From NCBI GenBank assembly GCA_021848025.1, contig JAJZND010000013.1:22174-56810 (forward strand): a DNA stretch of 34,637 nt, written 5' to 3'. The stretch is from Microcaldota archaeon (GTDB lineage: Archaea > Micrarchaeota > Micrarchaeia > Micrarchaeales > CABMGC01). The notes below the pieces were generated by a model. The model had not been told where the DNA came from, ran no database searches, and saw only the letters and a list, made by a program, of their open reading frames with translations. The position numbers and the translations under genes were made by a program. The stretch's first letter is position 1; each line of letters begins with the position of its first letter. This document shows positions 33,072-34,637 of the stretch, piece by piece.

Positions 33072-34544
33072 GTGATTAATGAAGGAAGCCAGGAGAGTGT
33101 TGCAAGCATAGTGGAGAGGAGGGCTATTTACTACAGGTCGTTTGGAATTTACAGCGAGATTGGAGGCTTGTATGATTATGGGCCGGTAGGACTAAGGATA
33201 AGGAGGAATATAGAGGAGGCATGGCGAGATCTCTTTGTCGAGCATATAGGTGCGCTTGAGATAGAAACGGCCAATATGCTCTCCGAGGACGTACTCAAGG
33301 CAAGCGGGCATGTGGCTGCATTTACAGATCCTGTCGCAACATGTATGAACTGCAAGACGCCGCATAGGATAGACAAACTGCTGGAAGAGTTCTATGAAAA
33401 GAAAGGCGATGCCAAGGCAGCTGCTTCTGTGAAAAAAATGAATATTGAGCAGCTGGAGGAGCAGGGAGAGAGAAACGGACTTGTATGCACCAAGTGCGGA
33501 GGCAGGCTTTCGAAGATAGAGAAGTTCAATCTCATGTTCAAGACGACTGTAGGACAGGGGGATACTGTTGTATATCTGAGGCCAGAGACAGCGCAGAGCA
33601 TCTTTCTTGATTTCAAGACCATCTTCAGGTCAAATGGCCTCAAGCTGCCTGCGGTGATCTGCCAGATAGGGCGGGCTTACAGGAACGAAATCTCAGCCAG
33701 GCAGCAGCTGGTGAGAATGCGCGAATTCACCCAGATGGATACGGAAATCTTCTTCGATCCTGAACTGGAAAGCACAGATCTTGGCTACGTGAAAAGCGAA
33801 CACGTTTTAAAGACAAGGGTAAAGTTTATTTCAGCAGGAGAGGAGGCAGAGAAGGAATGCCTGCTTGCGGATCTGCTCAAGGAAGGCAGAATTCCGAACC
33901 TCTACTTTGCATATCTAATCTATTTGGAGAAAAAGCTGCTAGAGCGCATGGGAATAAGCGGGGAGAGATATAGATTCAGGCAGCTTGAAAAGGAGGAACT
34001 GCCACATTACTCAAGAGGCAATGTCGATTTAGAGATAGCTACGCGATACGGCTACATAGAGGCTGCAGGAAATGCACACAGAGGCGACTTCGACCTCTCA
34101 AACCATGCCAAGTTCTCCGGGCAGGACCTTGGGGTAATAAACGGAACCAAGAAGACAGTGCCGCAGATCATAGAGGCTACGCTTGGACTTGACAGGCTCT
34201 TCTTTGCACTGCTTGATGACGCGTTTACAGAAGAAGGTAGGGAGTGGCCGTGGCTGAGGCTCAATGAGAAGATGGCACCTTATTCATATGCGATTTTTCC
34301 GCTTCAGAAGGACGAGAAGCTTATAGCCGTTGCCCAGGAGCTGCACAGGAAGCTGCTTGGCAAGAAAGTTGCCTGCTATTACACTGACACTGCAAGCATA
34401 GGCAAGAGATATGCAAAAGCAGATGAGATAGGTGTTCCGCGATGCATAACTGTAGACTTCCAAACTTTGGAAGACCAGACAGTTACTGTGAGGGACAGGA
34501 ACACTACAGAACAGATAAGAAGAAAGATTGATGAGATAGCGTAG
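33072..34544 (+). CDS. glyS: Glycyl-tRNA synthetase (homodimeric type)
   Basis: Class II synthetase charging tRNA-Gly. 490 residues from a GTG at 33072; the nearby ATG at 33058 is closed by a stop. Motif 2 region GRAYRNEISARQQLVRMREFTQMD (200-223), motif 3 TLGLDRLFFALL, and the C-terminal anticodon-binding domain (YSYAIFPLQKDEKLIAVAQELHRKLLGKKV). Two cysteine pairs, C91/C94 and C139/C142, suggest a zinc site in the insertion. Shorter than many archaeal GlyRS proteins (often about 570), so an insertion is reduced. Confidence 0.96.
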   Translation: MINEGSQESVASIVERRAIYYRSFGIYSEIGGLYDYGPVGLRIRRNIEEAWRDLFVEHIGALEIETANMLSEDVLKASGHVAAFTDPVATCMNCKTPHRIDKLLEEFYEKKGDAKAAASVKKMNIEQLEEQGERNGLVCTKCGGRLSKIEKFNLMFKTTVGQGDTVVYLRPETAQSIFLDFKTIFRSNGLKLPAVICQIGRAYRNEISARQQLVRMREFTQMDTEIFFDPELESTDLGYVKSEHVLKTRVKFISAGEEAEKECLLADLLKEGRIPNLYFAYLIYLEKKLLERMGISGERYRFRQLEKEELPHYSRGNVDLEIATRYGYIEAAGNAHRGDFDLSNHAKFSGQDLGVINGTKKTVPQIIEATLGLDRLFFALLDDAFTEEGREWPWLRLNEKMAPYSYAIFPLQKDEKLIAVAQELHRKLLGKKVACYYTDTASIGKRYAKADEIGVPRCITVDFQTLEDQTVTVRDRNTTEQIRRKIDEIA

Positions 34545-34637
34545 GTAGCCGCCATATACTGCCACTGCTTTAGTCGTGACATCTTCTCCGCCAAGGAATG
34601 ATCCTCTAATCCTGCGCACTTGTGAAGGATTGGGCCT
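34545..34637. other. Window end after glyS
   Basis: 93 bases. The minus strand is open here in several frames (one reads VRRIRGSFLGGEDVTTKAVAVYGG) but each runs on into glyS without a stop, so I do not call a gene. Confidence 0.3.

Noticed and set aside
34284-34619. Minus-strand frame at the window end
   Set aside because: It overlaps glyS for about 260 bases, where glyS motifs are intact, so most of it is a shadow.
1-34637. CRISPR array, insertion sequence, integrase or prophage
   Set aside because: No regularly spaced repeats, transposase motifs or phage structural genes were seen on either strand.

Overview
The window is archaeal. It encodes an archaeal-type glutamyl-tRNA synthetase, RNA polymerase subunit Rpo7, Spt4, aIF5B, a PIN-domain protein beside rpo7, an Nre-family DNA repair protein, and two tRNA genes without encoded CCA. 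Many genes have a TATA box such as TTTATAAAT or TATATAA about 25-35 bases before the start codon and no room for a ribosome binding site, which suggests leaderless transcripts. Short intergenic gaps, many small membrane or surface proteins, and a long-form nucleoside diphosphate kinase of the kind I associate with DPANN and CPR genomes point to a DPANN archaeon, perhaps Micrarchaeota-like. The lineage is an inference and was not tested.

Layout. 1-4000: gltX (cut by the window edge) behind a membrane-anchored protein, an FKBP chaperone, and the minus-strand block PIN protein, rpo7, spt4. 4000-7700: uppP, an IscU/SufU iron-sulfur scaffold, the alanyl-tRNA editing protein AlaX, and an Nre protein. 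7880-13300: arginine region. A minus-strand HTH-ACT protein faces a plus-strand operon of GNAT acetyltransferase, M20 peptidase/deacetylase, argG, argH and a small CASTOR-like ACT protein. 13300-14500: Xaa-Pro peptidase followed at once by tRNA-Pro(CGG). 14500-16900: small membrane proteins, a YbjQ-like protein and a 58-residue DUF1059 protein. 16960-20900: a secreted Ala/Ser/Asn/Gly-rich protein, phosphohexomutase, and a membrane-anchored HTH regulator. The secreted-protein gene and the regulator gene share a nearly identical tandem element before their TATA boxes. 20900-25150: infB, ndk, a DUF59/MIP18 protein and purB. 25150-29200: a 1200-residue parallel-beta-helix surface protein, then tRNA-Thr(CGT) with a tRNA-like fragment just upstream. 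29200-34637: an unknown protein, an HTH-CBS regulator, an HPP membrane protein, an MFS transporter, a two-helix membrane protein and glyS.

Most of the window is core translation, transcription and biosynthesis. Four parts deserve attention: the arginine operon bracketed by two ACT proteins; the apparent regulon of a membrane-bound HTH protein and a secreted low-complexity protein; the M20 gene, whose conserved N-terminus has no usable start codon; and the duplicated, tRNA-like sequence before tRNA-Thr. No CRISPR array, insertion sequence or phage region was seen.
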